A stretch of DNA of 64,000 nucleotides from positions 2,545,001 to 2,609,000 of the forward strand of contig NZ_CP131130.1 of the NCBI RefSeq assembly GCF_033705735.1, given 5' to 3'. This DNA is from Shinella zoogloeoides (GTDB lineage: Bacteria > Pseudomonadota > Alphaproteobacteria > Rhizobiales > Rhizobiaceae). Each line of letters starts with the position of its first letter. Position 1 is the first letter of the stretch. Positions 1-10,705 of this stretch are shown here, in pieces. A program made the translations under genes and the position numbers. Under the pieces are notes generated by a model, which was given only the letters and a program-made list of their open reading frames with translations, was not told the DNA's origin and ran no database searches.

Positions 1-608
1 CAATATCCACCAAGTTGCGGATCGAACATATCGCCGAGCCAGTGCAGCACGACCTTGTCCTTCGCCTGGCCGAGAATGCGGCCATAGACCTTGCGGTAAT
101 CATCCGGCGACTGCGCAATGCGGGCCAGTGCGCGGCTCGCCATCATGATCGCCCGGCCACCGTGCTTTTCCACGAAGCCGATCTGCTCCTCATAGGCCCT
201 GACGACGTCATCCAGCGAACGGGCATCGGCGGGGTTGAGGTGATCCGTGCCGGCGCCGCAGGCAAGGTCCGCGCCCGGCACCGTCTTCGCTTCGGCAAGC
301 GAGCGGCGGATCAGCTCCTGCGCGCCGGCCCAGTCGAGCCCCATGCCGCGCTGCGCGGTGTCCATCGCCTCGGCGATGCGGAAACCGAGCGACCAGAGAT
401 GATGCCGGAAAGCCATCGTGCGTTCCCAGTCGACGGCCGGCGCTTCCCATGGGCGCGTGTCGCGTCGCGGATCGGAAACCACATGGGCCGCGGCATAGGC
501 GATGCGGTTGAAGCGCGGCGCTGCGGTAGAGCGCTCTGTCGGCGTGCCCACGAGCGCATAGGCTTCGACGCCGCCATCGGCACGCGGCAGGGAAAGGCTG
601 ATCGGCAT
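1..608 (-). CDS. DUF993 family protein (dihydrodipicolinate synthase-like), partial
   Basis: The minus-strand frame opens at 608 with the start MPISLSLPRADGG and runs off the window edge, so about 202 N-terminal residues are visible and the C-terminus is missing. The sequence resembles the DUF993 family, whose members are annotated as dihydrodipicolinate synthase-like TIM-barrel proteins of uncharacterised reaction. A GGGAGG-type ribosome site precedes the ATG. The gene diverges from the LacI regulator at 873 and has a LacI-type palindrome in its promoter, so it probably belongs to the same catabolic regulon. The family call rests on recognition, not a search. Confidence 0.7.
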   Translation of the reverse strand, partial: MPISLSLPRADGGVEAYALVGTPTERSTAAPRFNRIAYAAAHVVSDPRRDTRPWEAPAVDWERTMAFRHHLWSLGFRIAEAMDTAQRGMGLDWAGAQELIRRSLAEAKTVPGADLACGAGTDHLNPADARSLDDVVRAYEEQIGFVEKHGGRAIMMASRALARIAQSPDDYRKVYGRILGQAKDKVVLHWLGDMFDPQLGGY

Positions 609-640
609 GGAGTCCTCCCGAGGGTTTAGAAGGGCAATAA

Positions 641-659
641 TTTAGATCGTTCCAAATTT
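641..659. promoter_or_regulatory. LacI-type operator 1 (DUF993 promoter)
   Basis: The sequence tttagatcgttccaaattt is an imperfect palindrome centred on CG at 648-649, as LacI-family operators usually are. It is an inverted copy of the site at 804-822. On the minus strand it lies downstream of a TTGAAA hexamer (662-657) in the spacer of a plausible promoter for the DUF993 gene. Binding by the adjacent LacI protein is inferred. Confidence 0.65.
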
Positions 660-797
660 CAAGGACGATTTTGAGAGTAGCGCCCGGTGTACGGAAAAGG
701 CCAATACGCTAGAGGTCCCATCGTGACAGCCAATTTGAACCCGTGATCAAGATAGAAGGCAACCGAAGGCGACACGCCGCCGCACCCCAATTCATGC

Positions 798-826
798 TTG
801 ACAAATTTGGAACGATCCAATTAATT
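798..826 (+). promoter_or_regulatory. Promoter of lacI operon with embedded LacI operator 2
   Basis: TTGACA (798-803) and TTAATT (821-826) are separated by 17 bases. The spacer holds ttggaacgatccaa (807-820), a near-perfect palindrome centred on CG at 813-814. A repressor bound here would block RNA polymerase, which suggests negative autoregulation of the operon that starts at 873. Confidence 0.7.
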
Positions 827-872
827 ACCCACCAACAAGCGGGCCGTTACACCCCGCGCAGGGAGGATGATC

Positions 873-2911
<2,039 letters not shown>

Positions 2912-2917
2912 AGCATC

Positions 2918-4531
2918 ATGAGCAAGCATATCACCCCGCGCCAGGCCGCAGACCTCATTCCCGACGGGGCCGTCGTCTCGGTCTCCTCCTCCTCCGGCCT
3001 CGGCTGCCCGGACCTGACGCTGAAGGCCATCGGCGAGCGTTTCGACGAAACCGGTCACCCACGGAACATCACGACGCTGCACCCCATCGCGGCCGGCGAC
3101 ATGAGCGGCATCAAGGGCATCGACTACATCGCCAGGCAGGGCCTGCTCGCCAAGGTGCTGGCCGGCTCCTATCCGTCCGGCCCGTCCTCCTCCGAGCCGC
3201 CGCTGATCTGGCAGATGATTACCGGCAACGAGATTCCCGCCTATAACATCCCCTCCGGCATCCTCTTCGACATGCATCGCGAAGCCGCCGCAAAGCGCCC
3301 CGGCGTCATCACCAAGGTTGGATTGGACACGTTCGTGGACCCGACCCAGCAGGGCTGCGCCATGAATGAGAAGGCCGATGCGGAGCCGATCGTCGAGAAG
3401 ATCACCTTCGGCGGCGAGGAGTGGCTGTACTTCAAGGCTATCGCGCCACAGGTCGCCATCATCCGCGCCACCACGGCGGACGAGCGCGGCAATCTCACCT
3501 ATGAACACGAGGGGGCCTATCTCGGTGGTCTCGACCAGGCGCTTGCCGCCCGCAACAATGGCGGCATCGTCATTGCGCAGGTCAAGCGCCTCGCCAAGGA
3601 AGGCTCGCTGAAGCCGCATGACGTGCGCGTGCCGGGCGTTCTGGTCGATTACATCGTGGTCGATCCCGAGCAGAAGCAGACGACGCAGACGCTCTACGAT
3701 CCCGCCATATCGGGCGAGATCTTCCGGCCGCTCGACAGTTTCCGCGTTCCGGAGTTCAACATCCAGAAGGTCATCGCCCGACGGGTGGCCGAGGAACTTG
3801 AGGCCGGTAGCGCCGTCAATCTCGGCTTCGGCATTTCCGCCAACGTGCCGCGCATCCTCATGGAAGAGGGCCTGCACGGGGCGGTGACCTGGGTGATCGA
3901 ACAGGGTGCCGTCGGCGGCGTGCCGCTGCTCGACTTCGCCTTCGGCTGCGCCTCCAATGCGGATGCCTTCATGCCCTCGCCCTACCAGTTCACCTATTTC
4001 CAGGGCGCGGGCTTCGACGCCTCGCTGCTCTCCTTCCTGGAGATCGGCAGGGACGGGTCGGTGAATGTCTCCAAACTCTCCTTCCGCCCGCATGTGACGG
4101 CCGGCTGCGGCGGCTTCGTCGACATTACGGCGCGGGCGAAGAAGGTCGTCTTCTCGGGCATGTTCAATGCCGGCGCGAAGCTCGCGATTGCGGACGGCAA
4201 GCTCGTCATCGAGAAGGAAGGCAAGCTCAAGAAGCTGGTCAACGCGGTCGAGCACGTCACCTTCTCCGGTCCGCGCGGCGTGGCGCAGGGGCAGGACATC
4301 ACCTATGTCACCGAGCGCTGCGTGATGAAGCTGACGCCCGAGGGCATCGTGCTCACCGAGATCGCGCCGGGCGTCGACCTCAAGACGCATATCCTCGACC
4401 AGTCGGAGTTCCCGCTGATCGTCTCGCCGGACCTCAAGGTGATGGATGCACGCCTCTTCACCGATGCGCCGATCGGCCTGACATTGCCGGAAAAGGCGCC
4501 GCGCCGGCTTGCGGGGGCGAACCATGGCTGA
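2918..4531 (+). CDS. Acyl-CoA:carboxylate CoA-transferase (propionate/acetoacetate CoA-transferase type)
   Basis: A 537-residue fused alpha-beta family I CoA-transferase, the size of YdiF or propionate CoA-transferase. The motif VIEQGAVGG contains the glutamate (E328) expected to form the covalent glutamyl-CoA intermediate. It moves CoA between an acyl-CoA and a free carboxylate, so it would activate an acid intermediate of the pathway. It overlaps the hydratase start (ATGGCTGA at 4524-4531). A role in the same pathway as the upstream Gfo/Idh/MocA enzyme is inferred from the tight operon. Confidence 0.85.
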   Translation: MSKHITPRQAADLIPDGAVVSVSSSSGLGCPDLTLKAIGERFDETGHPRNITTLHPIAAGDMSGIKGIDYIARQGLLAKVLAGSYPSGPSSSEPPLIWQMITGNEIPAYNIPSGILFDMHREAAAKRPGVITKVGLDTFVDPTQQGCAMNEKADAEPIVEKITFGGEEWLYFKAIAPQVAIIRATTADERGNLTYEHEGAYLGGLDQALAARNNGGIVIAQVKRLAKEGSLKPHDVRVPGVLVDYIVVDPEQKQTTQTLYDPAISGEIFRPLDSFRVPEFNIQKVIARRVAEELEAGSAVNLGFGISANVPRILMEEGLHGAVTWVIEQGAVGGVPLLDFAFGCASNADAFMPSPYQFTYFQGAGFDASLLSFLEIGRDGSVNVSKLSFRPHVTAGCGGFVDITARAKKVVFSGMFNAGAKLAIADGKLVIEKEGKLKKLVNAVEHVTFSGPRGVAQGQDITYVTERCVMKLTPEGIVLTEIAPGVDLKTHILDQSEFPLIVSPDLKVMDARLFTDAPIGLTLPEKAPRRLAGANHG

Positions 4532-5303
4532 GCCGCGCATCCGCATCGCTATCGACGGCCCCGTCGCGACGATATCTGTCGCGCGGCCGGAAAAGCTGAA
4601 CGCCTTCGACATCGACATGCTGAAGGAGCTTTCCGCCGCCTGCGACACGGTGGAGGCCAATGCGGCCGTGCGCGTCGCCATCCTCACCGGCGAGGGCAAG
4701 GCCTTTTCCGCTGGCGGCGATATCCGCGCCTGGGCGGGCATGGAAGCAAATGAATTCGGCCACGCCTGGGTGCGCTTCGGCCACCGCGTCTTCGAGCGGC
4801 TGGCGACGCTGCGCATGCCGCTGATCGCTGCCGTCAACGGCCATGCGCTGGGCGGCGGACTGGAACTGGCCGCCGCCGCCGATATCCGCATTGCCGAGAC
4901 GCAGGTGAAGATCGGCCTGCCGGAAGCCGGCCTTGGCATGGTGCCCGGCTGGTCCGGCACGCAGCGTCTGGTGAAGCGTTTCGGCGCGCAGGCGGTGCGG
5001 CGCATGCTGCTGGGCGGCGAGGTGCTGACGGCGGCGGAAGCGGCAACGCTCGGCATTGTCGATCATGTCGTTGAGACTGGAACGGCCGTCGAGGCCGCCC
5101 GGGCCTATGCGGCGCGCATCGCCGCACGCGGGCCGGCGGCGACGGAGATTTCCAAGCTGATGATTTCGGTGGCGAATGGCGAGGACAACGGCGCGGCGGT
5201 GGAAGCCCTCGGCTCCATCCTCGTCGCCAAGACCGGGGACCTCAAGGAAGGCGTCGCCGCCTTCACGGGAAAACGCCCCGCAGACTTCAAGGGAGAATGG
5301 TAA
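4524..5303 (+). CDS. Enoyl-CoA hydratase/isomerase-family protein
   Basis: A 259-residue crotonase-fold protein. The oxyanion-hole segments AFSAGGDIRAW and NGHALGGGLELAAAADIRIA are present, and LPEAGLGMVPG carries the usual acidic residue. The crotonase family includes hydratases, isomerases and hydrolases of acyl-CoA, so the exact reaction is open. I use ATG 4524, which overlaps the CoA-transferase stop, rather than the upstream TTG. The stop TAA shares a base with the next ATG (TAATG at 5301-5305), which points to translational coupling. Confidence 0.85.
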   Translation: MAEPRIRIAIDGPVATISVARPEKLNAFDIDMLKELSAACDTVEANAAVRVAILTGEGKAFSAGGDIRAWAGMEANEFGHAWVRFGHRVFERLATLRMPLIAAVNGHALGGGLELAAAADIRIAETQVKIGLPEAGLGMVPGWSGTQRLVKRFGAQAVRRMLLGGEVLTAAEAATLGIVDHVVETGTAVEAARAYAARIAARGPAATEISKLMISVANGEDNGAAVEALGSILVAKTGDLKEGVAAFTGKRPADFKGEW

Positions 5304-6808
5304 TGACCGCGCATGTGAAACCCAAGGCGCTCGACGACTTCAAGGCGCGCGATTTCCGCATGCTGATCGACGGTGTGTGGACGGAAGGCACCGGCAGCGC
5401 GCTAGAACGCGTCGCGCCGGGTCATGGCGTCGTCGTCAGCCGCTATCCGGCCGGCACGAAGGCCGATGCCGAACGCGCCATCGCCGCCGCGCGGCATGCT
5501 TTCGATGACGGTCCCTGGCCGCGCATGACGGGCGCGGAGCGCTCCAATATCCTGCTGAAGGCCGCCGATCTCATCGCAGCGAAGGCCGACGAGCTTGCCT
5601 TCCTCGACTGCATCGAAAGCGGCAAGCCGATCAGCCAGGCCAAGGGCGAGCTTGGCGGCGCGGCCGATATCTGGCGCTATGCCGCGGCACTGGCGCGCGA
5701 TCTCCACGGCGAGAGCTACAACACGCTCGGCGAAGGCACGCTCGGCGTCGTGCTGCGCGAGGCGATCGGCGTGGTCTCGATCATCACGCCCTGGAATTTC
5801 CCCTTCCTTATCGTAAGCCAGAAGTTACCATTCGCGCTCGCCGCCGGCTGCACGACGGTCGTCAAGCCTTCCGAGCTGACGTCAGGCTCGACGCTTCTTC
5901 TCGGCGAAATCCTCATCGAGGCCGGCGTACCGGCCGGCGTCGTCAACATCGTCACCGGCACCGGCCCCGAGGTCGGCGCACCGATGACGACGCATCCCGA
6001 TGTCGACATGGTCTCCTTCACCGGCTCCACCGGCGTCGGCCGCCTGACCATGGCGAACGCCGCCCAGACCCTGAAGAAGGTATCGCTGGAACTCGGCGGC
6101 AAGAACCCGCAGATCGTCTTCCCCGACGCCAATCTCGACGAGTTCATCGACGCCGCCGTCTTCGGCGCCTATTTCAATGCCGGCGAATGCTGCAATGCCG
6201 GCTCGCGGCTGATCCTGCACAAGTCCATTGCAGCGGACGTGACCGCACGTGTCGCGGAACTGGCGAAGAAGGTAAAGGTTGGCGATCCACTCGATCCGAC
6301 GACGCAGGTCGGCGCGATCATCACGCCGCAGCATCTCGGAAAGATCGGCACCTATGTCGATGGCGCGGCGAAGGCCGGGGCATCCGTCGCGCTCGGCGGG
6401 ACTGCACTCGATCTCGGCCTCGGCCAGTTCATGGCGCCGACGATCCTGTCGGGCGTGAAGCCGGACATGGCGGTTGCCCGTGAAGAAGTGTTCGGCCCGG
6501 TCCTCTCCGTGCTGACCTTCGAGACGACGGACGAGGCGATCCGCATCGCCAATGCCATCGACTACGGCCTTTCGGCCGGCGTCTGGAGCCGCGATTTCGA
6601 TACGTGCCTGACCATCGGCCGCAAGGTGCGCGCCGGCACGATCTGGATGAACACCTTCATGGACGGCGCGTCGGAACTGCCCTTCGGCGGCTACCGCCAG
6701 TCCGGCCTCGGCCGCGAACTCGGTCGCCATGCGGTGGAGGACTATACGGAAACCAAGACGCTCAACATGCATATGGGTGCGCGCACCGGCTGGTGGATGC
6801 CGCGATGA
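5303..6808 (+). CDS. NAD(P)-dependent aldehyde dehydrogenase
   Basis: A 501-residue ALDH-superfamily enzyme that oxidises an aldehyde to an acid. The NAD-fold motif (ITPWNFPF), the catalytic-base region LELGGKNPQIV and the cysteine region GECCNAGSR (nucleophile probably C297) are present. ATG 5303 is preferred over ATG 5297 because GGGAGA ends six bases before it. It is the last gene of the lacI operon and is followed by a large inverted repeat. The substrate is unknown. Confidence 0.9.
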   Translation: MTAHVKPKALDDFKARDFRMLIDGVWTEGTGSALERVAPGHGVVVSRYPAGTKADAERAIAAARHAFDDGPWPRMTGAERSNILLKAADLIAAKADELAFLDCIESGKPISQAKGELGGAADIWRYAAALARDLHGESYNTLGEGTLGVVLREAIGVVSIITPWNFPFLIVSQKLPFALAAGCTTVVKPSELTSGSTLLLGEILIEAGVPAGVVNIVTGTGPEVGAPMTTHPDVDMVSFTGSTGVGRLTMANAAQTLKKVSLELGGKNPQIVFPDANLDEFIDAAVFGAYFNAGECCNAGSRLILHKSIAADVTARVAELAKKVKVGDPLDPTTQVGAIITPQHLGKIGTYVDGAAKAGASVALGGTALDLGLGQFMAPTILSGVKPDMAVAREEVFGPVLSVLTFETTDEAIRIANAIDYGLSAGVWSRDFDTCLTIGRKVRAGTIWMNTFMDGASELPFGGYRQSGLGRELGRHAVEDYTETKTLNMHMGARTGWWMPR

Positions 6809-6866
6809 ACCGAAACATCTTCTCCATTAAAGGCGAGGAAATTGAGCAGCGCCGGAAGCACCGCTC

Positions 6867-7007
6867 GATCTCCCCCCTTGTGGGGGAGATGTCGCCGAAG
6901 GCGACAGAGGGGGGTAGCGGCGGCGCGGCAAACCGAACCGTTTCAGAAGACAGTAAGCTCCACCCCCCTCTGCCCTGCCGGGCATCTCCCCCACAAGGGG
7001 GGAGATC
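6867..7007. repeat. Rhizobial palindromic intergenic repeat (CTCCCCC/GGGGGAG type)
   Basis: Two arms face each other: gatctccccccttgtggggg at the left and its reverse complement at the right end (near 6988-7007). Each arm is itself palindromic. The inner flanks also match (agaggggggt near 6906 and acccccctct near 6962). Similar mosaic palindromes are common between genes in Rhizobiaceae. The element fills the 221 bases between the aldehyde dehydrogenase and the convergent LacI gene and may serve as a transcription terminator for both. Confidence 0.75.
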
Positions 7008-7029
7008 GGCAGGCGGCAACCGCTGTGCC

Positions 7030-8082
7030 TCACGGCGTCGGGAAGCTGAATTGCGGGCTTTGCAGCAGGGTGAGATCCTCCACCGGCTCGCCGGCGATGC
7101 GCCGCAGCAGCAGCCGGCCCATGGCCTCGCCTGCCGCCGGCAGATCCTCGTGGATGGTCTCGACCTTCGGCTGGATCTGGCTGAGCAGGCGCGAGGTCTG
7201 CTTGCCGACGATGTCGTATTCGACACCGAGCGAAAGCCCGTTGTCGCTCATGCCGGTGATGGTCGCGAGCGCGGAGACTTCGCCGGGACAGGTGATGCCG
7301 TCAGGCGGATCGGGTTCGCCGCTACGGCGGCGCATGGTGTCGCGGATCGTGTCGGCTGGGCTGTCGAGGTCGAGCGTATCGGGAATCTCATAGGCGACGC
7401 CGGCTTCGCGCACGGCGGTCATGAAGCCGTGCAGCATGTGCTGGTGGAACGTCAGCCGCTTCGGCGGCAGGATGATCGTCACCTTGCGCCGGCCCTTGGC
7501 GATCAGGCGCTTCGTCGCCTCGTAGGCGAAGGCGAAGTTGTCGTAGTCGACGAAGGCATGCGGGGTGGAGAATTCCGTGCGACCGTGGGTGACGAAGGGA
7601 AAGCCGTTTTCCAGAAGCAGCCGCACGCGCGGATCGAACGGCTCGGTGCGCGAGAAGATCAGGCCGTCGGCCATGCCGTTGCGGATGATGTAGTTGACCG
7701 CATCGACATTGCTGCCGTCGAGGAAGTTCGGCGTGACGATGAGGTGGTAGGGCGTCGCCTGCAGGGCGCGCGCCAGGCCATGCATGATGGATGTGCCGAA
7801 GCCGAGGATTTCCTCATGCGGGTCGAGCAGCACGGAAATGACATTGGTGCGGCCGGTCTTGAGGCGCTGGGCCGCACGGTCCGGCAGGTAGCCGATCTCG
7901 GCGGCGACCTCATGGACCCGGCGGCGCGTCGCCTCGGAAATCTGCGGCGCATTGCCGAGCGCGCGGGAAACCGTGGTAATGGCAAGTCCCGTCATTTCCG
8001 CAATGGTCTTCAGCGTCGGCTTGCCGGCTCGAAGCATGTTGCGGGCGGGATCGTTGTCGGCGGGCTTGTCGATGCGGGACAC
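7030..8082 (-). CDS. LacI-family transcriptional regulator (sugar ABC operon)
   Basis: A LacI-type repressor with the helix-turn-helix PTLKTIAEMTGLAITTVSRAL and a sugar-binding-like effector domain. The frame is open back to an ATG at 8142. I favour the GTG at 8082, which has a weak purine-rich site before it; ATG 8037 is a third option. It diverges from a sugar ABC importer at 8415, and two palindromes with CG centres in the 330-base gap (8167-8182 and 8291-8306) are likely operators. This geometry matches rhizobial sugar-uptake loci in which a LacI protein represses the transporter. Confidence 0.87.
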   Translation of the reverse strand: MSRIDKPADNDPARNMLRAGKPTLKTIAEMTGLAITTVSRALGNAPQISEATRRRVHEVAAEIGYLPDRAAQRLKTGRTNVISVLLDPHEEILGFGTSIMHGLARALQATPYHLIVTPNFLDGSNVDAVNYIIRNGMADGLIFSRTEPFDPRVRLLLENGFPFVTHGRTEFSTPHAFVDYDNFAFAYEATKRLIAKGRRKVTIILPPKRLTFHQHMLHGFMTAVREAGVAYEIPDTLDLDSPADTIRDTMRRRSGEPDPPDGITCPGEVSALATITGMSDNGLSLGVEYDIVGKQTSRLLSQIQPKVETIHEDLPAAGEAMGRLLLRRIAGEPVEDLTLLQSPQFSFPTP

Positions 8083-8166
8083 GGATACGCTTCTTCGGAT
8101 GGCGTCAGTCAATGGGCGGCACCATATCGACGCGCCCGGCATTCGGCAATCTTGCGCCGCACAGAA

Positions 8167-8182
8167 TTTAAAACGATTTCAG
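8167..8182. promoter_or_regulatory. LacI-type operator A
   Basis: The sequence tttaaaacgatttcag is a half-conserved palindrome centred on CG at 8174-8175 and resembles the better site at 8291-8306. It lies about 85 bases upstream of the regulator start, so it probably serves autoregulation. The surrounding gap (8083-8414) otherwise holds only the divergent promoters. Confidence 0.5.
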
Positions 8183-8277
8183 TGCGCCGCACAAAGCCGG
8201 TCGGAAGGGCTTGCATGCCTGCACTTCCGGAATTTACCGCATTTATCAAGAGAGCCTTCACCACGCTCCATCTCGGC

Positions 8278-8306
8278 TTGACTCCGCAAATTTACAACGT
8301 TTTAAA
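8278..8306 (+). promoter_or_regulatory. Sugar importer promoter with embedded LacI operator B
   Basis: TTGACT (8278-8283) and TTTAAA (8301-8306) are spaced by 17 bases. The palindrome tttacaacgttttaaa (8291-8306, one mismatch between arms, CG centre at 8298-8299) overlaps the spacer and the -10 element. Repression of the ABC importer by the divergent LacI protein is the natural reading. Confidence 0.6.
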
Positions 8307-8414
8307 TTGGCGCGGCGCTTTGAGCCATGGACCAAATTCCGACGTGCCTTCGGGCCTCGGGGAAATCGGCGGGAGGAGGCTCTCGCCCATGAACTTGCAA
8401 ACGGGAGGAATACG

Positions 8415-9665
8415 ATGCGCAAGTTTCTGACGACCACTGCAGCCATTGCGGTGCTGATGGGCATGGGCGGCACCGCCGCCCGCGCAGCCGAAAATGTGGA
8501 AGTCCTCCACTGGTGGACTTCGGGCGGCGAAGCCGCCGCGCTCGACGTTCTCAAGAAGGACCTCGAATCCAAGGGTATCACCTGGACCGACATGCCGGTT
8601 GCCGGCGGCGGCGGCACGGAAGCCATGACCGTCCTGCGCGCCCGCGTCACGGCCGGCAACGCGCCGACCGCGGTGCAGATGCTCGGTTTCGACATTCTCG
8701 ACTGGGCCAAGGAAGGCGCACTCGGCAATCTCGATGAAGTTGCCGCCAAGGAAGGCTGGGACAAGGTAATCCCGACCGCCCTGCAGCAGTTCTCCAAGTA
8801 TGACGGCCACTGGATCGCCGCCCCGGTCAACGTTCACTCCACCAACTGGATGTGGATCAACAAGGCCGCGCTCGACAAGGCCGGCGGCAAGGAGCCGCAG
8901 AACTGGGATGAACTCGTCGCCCTTCTCGACAAGTTCAAGGAACAGGGCATCACGCCGGTCGCCCATGGCGGCCAGCCGTGGCAGGACGCGACGATCTTCG
9001 ACGCGGTCGTGCTCTCCTTCGGCAACGATTTCTACAAGAAGGCTTTCATCGACCTCGATCCGGAAACGCTGGGCAGCGCCCAGATGAAGGAAGCCTTCGA
9101 CCGCATGACGAAACTGCGCTCCTATGTGGACGACAACTTCTCGGGCCGCGACTGGAACCTTGCTTCCGCCATGGTCATCGAAGGCAAGGCCGGCCTGCAG
9201 TTCATGGGCGACTGGGCAAAGGGCGAATTCATCAAGGCCGGCAAGAAGCCGGGCGGCGACTTCGTCTGCATGCGCTTCCCGGGCACGCAGGGCTCCGTGA
9301 CCTTCAACTCCGACCAGTTCGCGATGTTCAAGGTTGCCGAAGACAAGGTTCCGGCCCAGCTCGCCATGGCCTCGGCCATCGAGAACCCGGTCTTCCAGTC
9401 GGCCTTCAACGTGGTCAAGGGCTCGGCCCCGGCCCGCACGGACGTCTCGGACGAGGCCTTCGACGATTGCGGCAAGAAGGCCATCAAGGACCTGGCCGAA
9501 GCCAACACCAACGGCACGCTGTTCGGCTCCATGGCCCACGGTCACGCAAACCCGGCCTCCGTCAAGAACGCGATCTACGACGTCGTGACCCGCCAGTTCA
9601 ACGGCGAGCTTTCCTCCGAGGAAGCCGTGACGGAACTGAAGGCCGCCGTCGAGGCTGCAAAGTAA
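8415..9665 (+). CDS. Sugar ABC transporter substrate-binding protein (glucose/mannose type)
   Basis: A 416-residue periplasmic solute-binding protein of the CUT1 (family 1) type, starting with the signal peptide [20 protein letters not shown] and an ARA cleavage region. The mature start [16 protein letters not shown] resembles proteobacterial and Thermus glucose/mannose-binding proteins (GtsA-like). GGGAGGA at 8403-8409 supports ATG 8415. It heads an operon with two permeases and an ATPase. The glucose/mannose specificity is a family inference. Confidence 0.88.
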   Translation: MRKFLTTTAAIAVLMGMGGTAARAAENVEVLHWWTSGGEAAALDVLKKDLESKGITWTDMPVAGGGGTEAMTVLRARVTAGNAPTAVQMLGFDILDWAKEGALGNLDEVAAKEGWDKVIPTALQQFSKYDGHWIAAPVNVHSTNWMWINKAALDKAGGKEPQNWDELVALLDKFKEQGITPVAHGGQPWQDATIFDAVVLSFGNDFYKKAFIDLDPETLGSAQMKEAFDRMTKLRSYVDDNFSGRDWNLASAMVIEGKAGLQFMGDWAKGEFIKAGKKPGGDFVCMRFPGTQGSVTFNSDQFAMFKVAEDKVPAQLAMASAIENPVFQSAFNVVKGSAPARTDVSDEAFDDCGKKAIKDLAEANTNGTLFGSMAHGHANPASVKNAIYDVVTRQFNGELSSEEAVTELKAAVEAAK

Positions 9666-9671
9666 GCAACT

Positions 9672-9780
9672 GCCCCTCACCCGACCCTCTCCCCGTTCAC
9701 GGGGAGAGGCAGACGGAGAGGCCACGGCAACATCCTTCTCCCCGCCTGCGGGGAGAAGGTGCCGGCAGGCGGACAAGGGC
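9672..9780. repeat. RIME-like palindromic repeat
   Basis: About 109 bases with two hairpins: ctccccgttcacggggag and cttctccccgcctgcggggagaag (18- and 24-base palindromes), followed by gtgccggcaggcgg. A closely related copy lies at 15006-15114. This matches the layout of the Rhizobium-specific intergenic mosaic elements. It sits between the binding protein and the first permease, where such hairpins could protect the upstream mRNA and lower expression of the downstream genes. Confidence 0.8.
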
Positions 9781-9823
9781 ATGGCCCCGCCGCCGCAAAC
9801 ACACACTAACGGTGGTATCGACC

Positions 9824-10705
9824 ATGGATAGCCGAAGCCGGCTGCAGGAGCTTCTGCCGAAGCTCGTGCTGGCACCCAGTTTCCTCATCGTGCTCGTCTT
9901 CGTCTACGGCTTCATCGCCTATACGGGCTTCCTGTCGCTGACGGACAGCAAGATGCTGCCCTCCTACAATTTCGTGGGGCTGAGCAACTATTCCAAGCTC
10001 TGGGCGCTGCCGCACTGGTGGCGGGCGATCTCCAACCTGGCGATCTTCGCCTCGCTCTACATCGTCATCTGCTCGGTGCTGGGCCTGGCGCTCGCCATCC
10101 TGCTCGACCAGAAGATCCGGGCGGAAGGCATCCTCAGGCCGATCTACCTCTACCCGATGGCGCTCTCCTTCATCGTGACGGGCACCGCCTGGAAATGGTT
10201 CCTCGACCCCGGCATCGGCCTCGAGAACACCATGCATCTGTGGGGCTGGGAAAGCTTCGCCTTCAACTGGATCAAGGACCGCAACTACGCCATCTACTGC
10301 GTGGTGATCGCCGCCGTCTGGCAGTCCTCCGGCTTCGTCATGGCGATGTTCCTCGCCGGCCTTCGCGGCGTCGACAACGAAATCATCAAGGCCGCGCAGA
10401 TCGACGGCGCGACGACGGGCACCATCTACCGCCGCATCATCATCCCGCTGATGCGCCCCGTCTTCCTCTCCGCCTTCGTCGTGCTCGCCCACCTTGCCAT
10501 CAAGGCCTACGACCTTGTCGTGGCGCTGACCGGCGGCGGGCCGGGACAGGCGACCGAACTGCCGGCGACCTTCATGTATTCCTACACCTTCACCCGCAAC
10601 CAGATGGGCATCGGCGCTTCCTCGGCGATCATCATGCTGGTCATGATCTTCTCGATCATCATCCCCTATCTCTATTCCGAAATCCGCGGAGGCAAAGGCC
10701 GATGA
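9824..10705 (+). CDS. Sugar ABC transporter permease (MalF-type)
   Basis: A 293-residue inner-membrane permease with about six membrane segments. The EAA loop is visible as EIIKAAQIDGATTGTIYRRI, which docks to the ATPase. It pairs with the permease at 10702, with which it overlaps by four bases (ATGA). The start at 9824 gives MDSRSRLQELLPKLVLAPS, a short cytoplasmic lead before the first helix. A RIME-like repeat separates it from the binding protein gene. Confidence 0.9.
   Translation: MDSRSRLQELLPKLVLAPSFLIVLVFVYGFIAYTGFLSLTDSKMLPSYNFVGLSNYSKLWALPHWWRAISNLAIFASLYIVICSVLGLALAILLDQKIRAEGILRPIYLYPMALSFIVTGTAWKWFLDPGIGLENTMHLWGWESFAFNWIKDRNYAIYCVVIAAVWQSSGFVMAMFLAGLRGVDNEIIKAAQIDGATTGTIYRRIIIPLMRPVFLSAFVVLAHLAIKAYDLVVALTGGGPGQATELPATFMYSYTFTRNQMGIGASSAIIMLVMIFSIIIPYLYSEIRGGKGR

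Noticed and set aside
6867..7007. Possible CRISPR array
   Set aside because: There are only two facing arms, no direct repeats with regular spacers and no cas genes.
6604..8430. 608-codon plus-strand open frame
   Set aside because: It runs across the aldehyde dehydrogenase end, the intergenic repeat and the reverse of the LacI gene; its sequence looks like translated antisense.
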